Below are positions 1-5,375 of a DNA stretch of 5,375 nt, piece after piece. Origin of the DNA: DASXHD01 sp038239005 (GTDB lineage: Bacteria > Myxococcota_A > Polyangia > Polyangiales > Polyangiaceae); contig JBBSFE010000217.1 in NCBI GenBank assembly GCA_038239005.1, positions 1-5,375 of the forward strand, given 5' to 3'. A model generated the notes under the pieces. That model did no database searches and had not been told where the DNA came from. It saw nothing but the letters and a program-made list of their open reading frames with translations. Each line of letters begins with the position of its first letter. The first letter of the stretch is position 1. Made by a program: the position numbers and the translations under genes.

Positions 1-1
1 G

Positions 2-1063
2 GCCGAAGCCGAGCTCGTCGCGCGCCGCGACTACCTTACAGCGCACATCGACGACGCCGCCCATGCGCTTTCGCCGAAAGACACGCAATTTGCCGGGGAG
101 TGGTCGATCGTCACCCTCTCGATGACCGCCCTCGCCGCCGCGAACATCGGGTTCGAGCATTCGGGAACGGTGCCCGCGGACCTCGAGGTCGTGACGCGAT
201 GCGCTGAGCTCGGACGGCGCAAGGAGTCGCGCGTGTTCGATTCGTCGCGTTGGGGTGACGATCCCATCGACGGCATGAACGGCGCTAGCAGTCACCTCGG
301 TTACCTCGGCGAGCTCGGCGTCATCCTCGAAGCCTATCGCCTGCTCGGTGGCCGCGAGGCCGACGTGCTCGCGCTCGAGGCGAGCGTGATTGCTGCGCTC
401 GAAACGAAGTTTGGTCACGCGACGCGCGGGCTCATCCCGACGTATCCCGACGAAACGTACGTTGCCGACAACGCCGTGGCGCTCGCCGCCATCGCGCTCT
501 CCGATCTCGGACGAGGCGCGCGCGTGTCTGGCTCCGGCGCGACGGGCAAAGGCAAACACGCAGCGCTCCTCGCGAGCTTGATCGCAACGTGGCGCGCGAA
601 CCTGATCGATTCGAAGACGGGCGTGCTCGTCTTCGGTGACGGCGGCACTGTCGCACGCAACGTCGCTCGCGGCTCGGGCGCTGCGTTCTCGATCATGATG
701 CTCGGTTGGGTCGACGAAGCCTTCGCAAAGGAACAAGCCACCGCGCTCGCCGCCCATTTCGACGCTCGGGTGTTTGGTTTGTTTTCTGCGATTTGCGAAT
801 TCGAATCGTGCTCGGGAAGCGGCGACGTCGACTCGGGTCCGCTCGTTCGCGGCTCGAGCCCATCCGGCACGGGCTTCGCGATCGCTCTCGCCAAACGCGC
901 GGGCGACGCCGAGCGACTCGACCGATTGCTCTCGACTGCAGAATGGGCGGGTCTCGGCTTTTCGTGGGGCGGGAAAAAGCGCTACGTGCTCGCGCCGCTC
1001 GTTGGCGACGCTGTGGTGCTCGCCGGCAAGAGCGCGCGTGCGTGGGACGTGCGCTACCTTTGA
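2..1063 (+). CDS. Probable alpha/alpha-toroid protein of unknown function (5'-partial)
   Basis: The frame is open from the left edge (first whole codon at base 2) to the TGA at 1061-1063, giving 353 codons without a visible true start. An ATG at 122 is in frame, but the 40 codons before it read as ordinary helical protein, so the gene very likely begins outside the window. The product is rich in Ala, Leu and Gly, with amphipathic helices separated by conserved-looking loops: YPDETYVADN (443-472), DVDSGPLVRGSSPSGTGF (824-877), and a Gly/Trp-rich ending before KKRYVLAPLVGDAV. Helix pairs with Tyr-Pro and Asp-Ser-Gly-Pro loops recall alpha/alpha-toroid proteins, such as the linalool dehydratase/isomerase-like group. 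That link is from memory of motif style, not a search. No signal peptide or membrane segment is visible in this part. It abuts the MEMO-type gene directly, so a shared role is plausible. Function is unknown. Confidence 0.8.
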   Translation, partial: AEAELVARRDYLTAHIDDAAHALSPKDTQFAGEWSIVTLSMTALAAANIGFEHSGTVPADLEVVTRCAELGRRKESRVFDSSRWGDDPIDGMNGASSHLGYLGELGVILEAYRLLGGREADVLALEASVIAALETKFGHATRGLIPTYPDETYVADNAVALAAIALSDLGRGARVSGSGATGKGKHAALLASLIATWRANLIDSKTGVLVFGDGGTVARNVARGSGAAFSIMMLGWVDEAFAKEQATALAAHFDARVFGLFSAICEFESCSGSGDVDSGPLVRGSSPSGTGFAIALAKRAGDAERLDRLLSTAEWAGLGFSWGGKKRYVLAPLVGDAVVLAGKSARAWDVRYL

Positions 1064-2266
1064 GTGGTGCGCCCCCAGCTTCGGCCCGTCGAGATGATCG
1101 TCGTCCCCGATCCGCGCCACAAGAAAGTGCTCGTGCTACGCGACACGCAGGGCATCGCGCCGGGCCACGCGGTGCTTCCGCCGCATTTGATTCCGATCGT
1201 CGCACGCTTCACCGGCCGCCTCACGTGTGAGCAAATCGCGCGCGCCGCCGATGTGCCGCTCGAGATCGTCGAGAACGTTGCCGAGCAGCTCGACGCCGGA
1301 CTCTTTCTCGAAGGCGACACGTTCTCCCGCGCGCTCGATCGCGTTCGCGCCGACTTCGCCGACCTCGCCGTTCGCCCCGCATCGCACGCGGGCGGCGCGT
1401 ATCCCGGCGATCCAGGCGCGCTCGCTTCGTATGTCGCGAAGGACTGCGTTGCCGCAGCGCGCCCGAAAAAGATCGAGGGCCGCATCAGAGCGGTCGTAGC
1501 GCCGCACATCGATCCGTGGCGAGGCGCGATCGGCTACGGCCACGCGTACGGCGCGCTCGCGGCGTCACTCGCGAACGACGACGACGCCGACACCTTCGTC
1601 GTGCTCGGCACATCGCACGCTCCGATGAGCGCTCCCTTCGCGCTCTGTCGCAAAGCGTACGACACGCCGTTCGGCGCGATGCCGGTCGATGAAGCCTTCG
1701 TCGACGAGCTCGCCGCCGCCGCCGACTTCGACCCTTACGCCGACCAGCTCAATCACAAACGCGAGCACTCGATCGAGTTCCAAGCCGTCTTCCTCAAGTA
1801 CGCACTGGGTAAACGCGCAGCGCGCATCGTCCCGATTTTGGCGGGCCTCGGCGAAGAGCAAGCGCGCCGCTCCGAACCGCGAAAAACGGCGAGCGTCGCC
1901 CGCTTCCTCGACGCTTTGCGCAAGAGCATCTCGAAGCGCAACGGCCGCGTCATCGTCATCGCCGCCGCAGACATGGCGCACGTGGGCCCGCGGTTCGGCG
2001 ACCCGAAACCGCACGACGCCGAACATCGCCTGGCCCTCGAAAAAACCGACGGCGCGTCCCTCGCCCACGCAAGCGCGCACGACCCCGCTCGATTCTGGGA
2101 TCACGTCGCGAGCGATCTCGACACGCGCCGTGTCTGCGGCCTAGCGCCAATCTTCTCGATGCTCGACGTCCTCCCAACGGCCCGCGGCGAAGTGCTTCAC
2201 TACGAACAGAACGTGGACCCGGATGACGGAAGCATCGTGAGCTTCGCCTCCGTTGTTTACGTCTGA
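1064..2266 (+). CDS. MEMO1 / AmmeMemoRadiSam system protein B family protein
   Basis: This is a 400-aa MEMO1-family protein. The family shares a fold with class III extradiol dioxygenases; human MEMO1 binds metal, and the bacterial reaction is unknown. Residues about 1-90 form an N-terminal domain (RPQLRPVEM..., then a helical part with QLDAGLFLEGDTF) resembling the PqqD-like or winged-helix extension of many bacterial members. The MEMO domain follows: HAGGAYPGDP (108-117), APHIDPWRGA with H148, LGTSHAPMS with H185, EHSIEFQ (234-240), ADMAHVGPRFGD with D303 and H306, and CGLAPI with C358. These match the His, His, Asp/His and Cys positions around the family's metal site, so the protein looks intact. 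The GTG start at 1064 directly follows the upstream stop; GTG at 1067 is an alternative. ATG at 1094 would delete the conserved-looking RPQLRPVE segment. No AMMECR1 or radical SAM partner lies in the window. Confidence 0.9.
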   Translation: MVRPQLRPVEMIVVPDPRHKKVLVLRDTQGIAPGHAVLPPHLIPIVARFTGRLTCEQIARAADVPLEIVENVAEQLDAGLFLEGDTFSRALDRVRADFADLAVRPASHAGGAYPGDPGALASYVAKDCVAAARPKKIEGRIRAVVAPHIDPWRGAIGYGHAYGALAASLANDDDADTFVVLGTSHAPMSAPFALCRKAYDTPFGAMPVDEAFVDELAAAADFDPYADQLNHKREHSIEFQAVFLKYALGKRAARIVPILAGLGEEQARRSEPRKTASVARFLDALRKSISKRNGRVIVIAAADMAHVGPRFGDPKPHDAEHRLALEKTDGASLAHASAHDPARFWDHVASDLDTRRVCGLAPIFSMLDVLPTARGEVLHYEQNVDPDDGSIVSFASVVYV

Positions 2267-3201
2267 TCTACAAGTCGCGCGGCGGCTCGGACTCCCCAGG
2301 TGGATTGGGCCCAGGATGTGGTGGCGGAGATCGAGTCGTCCCAGGGTGTTGCACCGAAGCCGAAGGCGGTGCGGAATTTCGTGTCGTCGACCACGTAGGG
2401 TTGTTTCCACTGGTAGGTCATTTCGGCGAGCTCGCGCATCATCGGTTGGAAGACGCCGATGCCGCGGAGGAGCCAGCTCGGCACCTGCATCGTCTTGATG
2501 GGGCGGTCGAGTGCGCGAGATACGCGGTCGAGGAGCGCACGCGTTGTCTCGGCGGGTTGCACGGGAAGCATCCAGATGCCGCTGATGTCGTCGCGAGAGC
2601 CGAGCGCGACCAAACCGGCGGCGACGTCGGCGACGTACGAGTAGGTGTGGAGCTGGTCGATGTCGCCGAAGACTTCGACCGATTTGTTCGCGAAGACGCG
2701 TTCGAAGAAGCGGTCGCCGAAGATCGATTGCGGCGCGCGCGGGCCGAAGAAATCTGCGGCGCGCCCGATCGCGACGCCGGCGCCGAGCATGTACTCGCCG
2801 GATTCTTGTCGAAGCGCGCCCTTCTTCGAGCGCGGCGCGGGAGGCGTCGATTCGCTCATGTGCGATGTGTCTCCGTACATGTAGAGACAATCGAGTGCCA
2901 CAACGCGAGCGCCCGCGCGTCGCGCGCCGTCGGTGATGCCGCGTGTCAACGGCAAGAGCATCTCCGGCCACTGGTGATAGAGCGGGTTGACGCAGTTGTA
3001 GACGACCGTCGCGCCTTCCGCGGCGCGTGCAACGGCGTCGGCATCGCGAACGTCGAGGGACACGGTCTTGGCGCCCTCGGTGCGCGCCGGAGTGGCCGTG
3101 CGCCGGCCGATGCGAACGCGATGACCGCGCTCGAGCAATCGCTCCGCAACGAGAGGACCAATCTGACCAGCACCAAGAACGAGATGCGTCTCTTGCGACA
3201 T
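2257..3201 (-). CDS. Atypical SDR, NAD(P)-dependent epimerase/dehydratase family
   Basis: This is a 314-aa cytoplasmic oxidoreductase-like protein. Its Rossmann fold is shown by LVLGAGQIG (8-15, Gly10/12/15) near the N terminus. R33 and R34 after the second strand suggest NADP(H) preference. Other family marks are YNCVNPLYHQWPE (68-80), LDCLYMYGD (103-111), IGRAADFFGP (145-154), the extended-SDR-like HTYSYVADVA (185-194), and a C-terminal substrate-side part ending WDDSISATTSWAQ. The canonical YxxxK pair is absent (YMLGA at 137-141), so it belongs with atypical SDRs; the substrate cannot be told. The ATG at 3201 is preferred because AGGAG lies 8 nt upstream on the minus strand. An in-frame GTG at 3219 would put that ribosome site inside the gene. 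The TAA stop (2257-2259) overlaps the end of the MEMO gene. Divergence from a LysR gene suggests control by that regulator. Confidence 0.9.
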   Translation of the reverse strand: MSQETHLVLGAGQIGPLVAERLLERGHRVRIGRRTATPARTEGAKTVSLDVRDADAVARAAEGATVVYNCVNPLYHQWPEMLLPLTRGITDGARRAGARVVALDCLYMYGDTSHMSESTPPAPRSKKGALRQESGEYMLGAGVAIGRAADFFGPRAPQSIFGDRFFERVFANKSVEVFGDIDQLHTYSYVADVAAGLVALGSRDDISGIWMLPVQPAETTRALLDRVSRALDRPIKTMQVPSWLLRGIGVFQPMMRELAEMTYQWKQPYVVDDTKFRTAFGFGATPWDDSISATTSWAQSTWGVRAAARLVDQT

Positions 3202-3207
3202 GTGTTT

Positions 3208-3213
3208 GTCTCC
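3208..3213 (-). promoter_or_regulatory. Shine-Dalgarno of the SDR gene
   Basis: The minus strand reads GTCAGGAGACAAACACATG. AGGAG(A) ends 8 nt before the ATG at 3201. It is the clearest ribosome binding site in the window and decides the SDR start against the upstream GTG at 3219. Confidence 0.75.
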
Positions 3214-3234
3214 TGACACCGAGCAATGTGCGCC

Positions 3235-3247
3235 TTGCGATTACGCA
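3235..3247. promoter_or_regulatory. Candidate LysR-type operator (T-N11-A box)
   Basis: TTGCGATTACGCA contains a perfect TGCG-ATTA-CGCA inverted repeat inside a T-N11-A frame, the known consensus shape of LysR regulator binding sites. It lies roughly midway between the divergent SDR and LysR starts, where such a regulator usually binds. The match is seen in the sequence; its use as an operator is inferred. Short palindromes arise by chance, so only moderate confidence is justified. Confidence 0.5.
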
Positions 3248-3274
3248 TTGCCATTTGTGTTTTCGCCATGTCAT

Positions 3275-3290
3275 GTTGCGTGAATGCAAC
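3275..3290. promoter_or_regulatory. Inverted repeat over the LysR start codon, candidate autoregulatory site
   Basis: GTTGC-GTGAAT-GCAAC is a perfect 5-bp inverted repeat with a 6-bp spacer. It also contains T-N11-A pairs (3276/3288 and 3277/3289). The LysR ATG (3284-3286) lies inside it. A regulator bound here would sit on its own gene's start, which suits negative autoregulation. As RNA, the same repeat could form a small hairpin that hides the start. Both roles are inferred. Confidence 0.4.
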
Positions 3291-4168
3291 GCCTCGATTG
3301 GGAGCAGATCAGGCTGTTTCTTGCGGTGGCGCGCGAGCGCTCGCTCGCTGCGGCGGGCGTACGGCTCGGGCTCGATGTGTCGACCGTCAGCCGCCGGCTC
3401 GATCGCCTCGAAGAGGAGCTCGGCGCGCCCCTCTTCGATCGCACACGCGAGGGCACGACGCCGACCGCGCTCGCAGAACAAATGGTTTCACACGCGGAAG
3501 AGATGGAGCTATCGGCAGCGCGCTTCGCATCCGCGGGCGCGCAAGTCGAGACCGAGGTCGAAGGCGTCGTGCGCCTCACGGTGCTTCCGGGCATCGCGGA
3601 CATCTTCGTTGCTCCGAAGCTCGCCGAGCTCCACCGCAAACATCCTCGTCTCATCGTCGACCTCGATGCGAGCGTGAGCTACGCCGACCTCACGCGACGC
3701 GAAGCCGATGTTGCGGTGCGTGCAATGCTCCCAACGAGCGGCGACCTCGTGTCGGTGAAGCTCATCACGGCGCAAGCGCTTCCGATGACCTCACCGAAAT
3801 ACGCGCGCGAGCTCGGGCGGCTCAAACGCATCGAAGACGCGCGATGGATCGCGTGGGCCTCCGACCTCGCACACTTGCCCGACGCCGTGTGGCTTCGTAC
3901 GTACGGTCCGAACGTCACGCCCGTCCTTCGCACGAGTCACTACGCGAGCCAGCTTGCGGCTGCGCGCGCGGGCCTCGGCGTCGTCATCGCCTCGAAGCCT
4001 TACGAAACCGTCGGCCTCGTGCCCATCGAGCACGGTAAATCTCTCGCCAATGCGTGGGCCGCGCTTCCGTCGGGAAGCTTGTGGCTCGTCGGACATCGCG
4101 CGCTTCGGGGCGTGCCTCGCATCGCCGCCGTGTGGAGCTTCGTGCTCGAGACCATCCGCGACGTCTAG
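3284..4168 (+). CDS. LysR-family transcriptional regulator
   Basis: This is a 294-aa DNA-binding regulator, a usual length for the family. Residues 5-58 form the winged helix-turn-helix: WEQIRLFLAVARERSLAAAG, then LGLDVSTVSRRLDRLEEELGAPLFDRTREG. A linker helix follows (about 60-90), then a periplasmic-binding-protein-like effector domain from about residue 93 to the end. The domain includes the family-typical DLTRREADVAVRAMLPTSGDLVSVKL (135-160) and a C-terminal AARAGLGVVIASKPY segment. An in-frame TGA (3281-3283) immediately precedes the ATG, so translation cannot start earlier, and no alternative start exists before the HTH. No clear Shine-Dalgarno precedes it, so translation may be weak or from a very short leader. 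It is divergent from the SDR gene with 82 bp between starts, which makes that gene and itself the probable targets. The inducer is unknown. Confidence 0.95.
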   Translation: MQRLDWEQIRLFLAVARERSLAAAGVRLGLDVSTVSRRLDRLEEELGAPLFDRTREGTTPTALAEQMVSHAEEMELSAARFASAGAQVETEVEGVVRLTVLPGIADIFVAPKLAELHRKHPRLIVDLDASVSYADLTRREADVAVRAMLPTSGDLVSVKLITAQALPMTSPKYARELGRLKRIEDARWIAWASDLAHLPDAVWLRTYGPNVTPVLRTSHYASQLAAARAGLGVVIASKPYETVGLVPIEHGKSLANAWAALPSGSLWLVGHRALRGVPRIAAVWSFVLETIRDV

Positions 4169-4182
4169 AACGCTGCGGCGTT
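4169..4182 (+). terminator. Small hairpin directly after the LysR stop, possible weak terminator
   Basis: AACGC-TGCG-GCGTT is a perfect 5-bp stem with a 4-nt loop starting at the first base after the TAG stop. No T tract follows (next bases GACC), so it is not a standard intrinsic terminator. It could mark or protect the mRNA 3' end. The seven-T run at 4250-4256 lies too far downstream to belong to it. Confidence 0.25.
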
Positions 4183-4319
4183 GACCGTCCTGGCAGGCGC
4201 CGCTCGCGAAGAACCCGCCCATCCAGCACCCGAACAAGGCCGATATTGATTTTTTTAATGTCAGACTTGATTTTCATTAGTTGCGGATGCATAGACAACG
4301 CGTGCGAAGGCCTGCGCCC
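4183..4319 (+). promoter_or_regulatory. Control region of the DUF2089-DUF4097 operon with AT-rich island
   Basis: This is the longest non-coding stretch in the window (151 bp including the hairpin before it). Bases 4242-4280 are only about 23% GC, in strong contrast to the surroundings. The island holds TTGATTTT twice, at 4246-4253 and 4267-4274, exactly 21 bp apart. It also holds an inverted repeat TAATG (4256-4260) / CATTA (4275-4279). A weak sigma-70-like match is TTGATT at 4267-4272 with CATAGA at 4290-4295 and a 17-bp spacer, preceded by TG as in extended -10 sites. Transcription would then start shortly before the GTG at 4320. The repeats could be operator half-sites. The motifs are visible; the promoter role is inferred. 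Confidence 0.45.
4306..4310 (+). promoter_or_regulatory. Shine-Dalgarno of the DUF2089 gene
   Basis: GAAGG ends 9 nt before the GTG at 4320. With the family's characteristic N terminus (Met-Asn-Cys-Pro-x-Cys), it favours GTG 4320 over the in-frame TTG at 4281 or ATG at 4287. Those would add 11-13 Arg-rich residues that look like non-coding translation. Confidence 0.55.
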
Positions 4320-4679
4320 GTGAATTGCCCCGTTTGCTCGGAGCCGCTGAAGATCGCGCGCCTCGAGTGCGGCGCGTGCCACACGGCGATCGAAGGCGAT
4401 TTCGACAGCGGTCGCCTCGGGCGCCTTTCGCGCGAGCAGACGTCGTTCGTCGAAGTGTTCGTCGAGTGCCGCGGAAAAATCAAAGACGTCGAAGAGCGCC
4501 TCGGTCTCTCCTACCCGACCGTCGTCGCGCGCCTCGAGCAAGTCGTCGAAGCACTTGGCGCTCCCGCGCGCGTCGAAACGAAAGCGAGCGCAGTCGACGA
4601 CGTGCTCGACGCTCTCGCACGAAAAGAAATCACGACGGCGGAGGCCGCCAAGAGAATCAAGAATCGGAGAAAGTCATGA
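4320..4679 (+). CDS. DUF2089 family protein: zinc ribbon, HTH and SHOCT-like tail
   Basis: This 119-aa protein has three parts. Residues 3-20 hold two CxxC pairs, CPVC (3-6) and CGAC (17-20), which make a zinc ribbon. Residues about 35-80 (LSREQTSFVEVFVECRG, then KDVEERLGLSYPTVVARLEQVVEAL) read as a sigma-like helix-turn-helix. Residues about 91-116 (VDDVLDALARKEITTAEAAKRI) match the short helical SHOCT-like or YvlB N-terminal motif that often precedes DUF4097 domains. The layout and the LSYPTVVARL core are typical of DUF2089, a family of presumed DNA-binding regulators without an assigned target. The stop overlaps the start of the next gene as ATGA, so the two are probably translationally coupled. 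It may regulate its own operon through the AT-rich repeats upstream; that is inference. Assignment to the family is firm; function is not. Confidence 0.88.
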   Translation: MNCPVCSEPLKIARLECGACHTAIEGDFDSGRLGRLSREQTSFVEVFVECRGKIKDVEERLGLSYPTVVARLEQVVEALGAPARVETKASAVDDVLDALARKEITTAEAAKRIKNRRKS

Positions 4680-5375
4680 ATCCGCAGTCGCGTTGGTCAC
4701 TCCCGCTCGTCGATCATCCTCACCTCGATCTGCAAACAGACATGGCGCGCGTCAGCGTCGTGCCCGTGCGCACGGGCGAGCTGCCATGGCTCGAGGTCGT
4801 CGGCGATCATCCGCACGATGCGCCACCCGTCGAAGTCGACGCGAGCGGCGGTACCACACGCGTGCGCATCGCGGGCATGGGCCACGGCGATTTCGGTTGG
4901 TGGAGCGGCGCCTGGTGGGACGCATCGTTTTGGGACAAAAAGCGCTGGAAAAGAGCCTTTCACGTGAGCGTCGTCGCGCACGTTCCACAAGCGCTCCGCG
5001 GCCGCCTCGCATCGAACGCCGCACGCATGACCGTCGAAGGTTTGAGCGGTTGCGATCTGACGATCGAAGCCGACGCCGGAACGCTCCACATCACCGATGT
5101 GTCCGGTCGCTTGCGCCTCTCCACACAAGCCGGGCGCATCGAGGCGTACAACATCTCCGGCGCGCTCGACATCGCAACGAGCGCGGGCGCGGTCAACGCG
5201 GACGTCGCTTCACTCTCGCCGGGTAAGCACTCCATCCACACGAGCGTCGGCGCAGTTCGACTCGCGATCGCGCGCGGCTTTGCGCTAAGCCTCGCCGCGC
5301 GCACGACAATTGGCGCGCCGCGCATCGATTTTCCAAAAACCCCACAACCTGCAGCACACCACCACAACCAAGCCC
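4676..5375 (+). CDS. Probable DUF4097-like beta-strand-repeat protein (3'-partial)
   Basis: The frame opens at ATG 4676, overlapping the DUF2089 stop by 4 bp, and has no stop in the remaining 233 codons, so the 3' end lies outside the window. No signal peptide or membrane segment is seen. Residues 1-66 are a probable beta-rich start. Residues 75-91 carry six tryptophans (W75, 76, 80, 81, 86, 91). From about residue 118 the chain consists of short strands with glycines at exactly 9-residue steps (135, 144, 153, 162, 171, then 183, 192, 201), as expected for a small beta-solenoid of the DUF4097 or adhesin-like kind. The last visible residues are Pro- and His-rich. DUF4097 proteins are often encoded beside SHOCT-motif proteins, and some act in envelope stress responses; applying that here is inference. 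The coupled partner and codon use support a real gene. Confidence 0.85.
   Translation, partial: MNPQSRWSLPLVDHPHLDLQTDMARVSVVPVRTGELPWLEVVGDHPHDAPPVEVDASGGTTRVRIAGMGHGDFGWWSGAWWDASFWDKKRWKRAFHVSVVAHVPQALRGRLASNAARMTVEGLSGCDLTIEADAGTLHITDVSGRLRLSTQAGRIEAYNISGALDIATSAGAVNADVASLSPGKHSIHTSVGAVRLAIARGFALSLAARTTIGAPRIDFPKTPQPAAHHHNQA

Noticed and set aside
1061..1063. TGA as a selenocysteine codon joining the two flanking genes
   Set aside because: A GTG start follows at once, the MEMO N terminus is of normal form from there, and neither flanking segment resembles a selenoprotein active site. I did not find an obvious SECIS-like hairpin by eye.
1565..2104. Minus-strand open frame of 179 codons inside the MEMO gene
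   Set aside because: It is a repetitive Val/Glu/Arg-rich translation, antisense to conserved metal-site motifs, with no recognisable domain.
2305..3216. Open frame of 303 codons on the plus strand opposite the SDR gene
   Set aside because: Its translation is low-complexity and Arg/Ala/Glu/Val-rich without domains. It mirrors the SDR, whose Rossmann and SDR motifs are clear.
3202..3219. GTG at 3219 as start of the SDR gene
   Set aside because: It adds only six residues and would place the strong AGGAG ribosome site inside the coding region. ATG at 3201 has ideal spacing to it.
2141..3481. Open frame of 446 codons on the minus strand spanning SDR, intergenic region and LysR
   Set aside because: It is extremely Arg-rich, crosses the divergent promoter region and the LysR HTH, and is a shadow frame typical of high-GC DNA.
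4246..4256. Run of seven T as an intrinsic terminator of the LysR gene
   Set aside because: No GC-rich hairpin lies immediately before it. The preceding GGCCGATATTGA does not fold, so the run fits the AT-rich promoter island better.
4281..4319. TTG 4281 or ATG 4287 as start of the DUF2089 gene
   Set aside because: The added residues are Arg-rich and unlike the family. GTG 4320 has a Shine-Dalgarno and gives the expected N terminus.
4555..5226. Plus-strand open frame of 223 codons in another frame across the DUF2089/DUF4097 junction
   Set aside because: It is Arg/Ser-rich nonsense. The ATG at 4676 gives a proper protein with regular beta-repeats in the competing frame.

Overview
The window is a gene-dense stretch of a high-GC bacterial chromosome. 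Third codon positions are strongly G/C biased, the genes are closely packed, and long spurious ORFs run opposite the real ones. The gene set (a MEMO1-family protein with an extra N-terminal domain, an atypical short-chain dehydrogenase (SDR), a LysR regulator, and a DUF2089 protein followed by a DUF4097-like protein) would suit Myxococcota or a related deltaproteobacterial lineage. That placement is an inference from composition and gene content; no rRNA or other marker is present. I see no tRNA, rRNA, CRISPR array, insertion sequence or integration site.

Left block (2-2266, plus strand): a 5'-truncated gene for a probable alpha/alpha-toroid protein of unknown function ends in TGA, and the next codon in the same frame is the GTG start of a MEMO1/AmmeMemoRadiSam-B-type protein. 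The two are almost certainly cotranscribed and probably translationally coupled.

Middle block (2257-4168): a minus-strand NAD(P)-dependent atypical SDR ends tail-to-tail with the MEMO gene, overlapping it by 10 bp. It is divergent from a plus-strand LysR-type regulator. The 82-bp region between their starts holds a T-N11-A LysR-type box, a second inverted repeat over the regulator's start codon, and three TTGCG motifs spaced 42 and 41 bp apart. This is the classical layout of a LysR regulator controlling a divergent enzyme gene and itself.

Right block (4169-5375, plus strand): a 151-bp intergenic region contains a 39-bp island of about 23% GC with direct and inverted repeats, the likely promoter/operator of a two-gene operon. 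Its first gene is a 119-aa DUF2089 protein (zinc ribbon, helix-turn-helix, SHOCT-like tail). Its second overlaps by ATGA, is open to the end of the window, and encodes a probable DUF4097-like beta-repeat protein with an exact 9-residue glycine period and an unusual tryptophan cluster. This coupled regulator plus beta-repeat pair, with its AT-rich control region, is the part of the window most likely to be a poorly described system.
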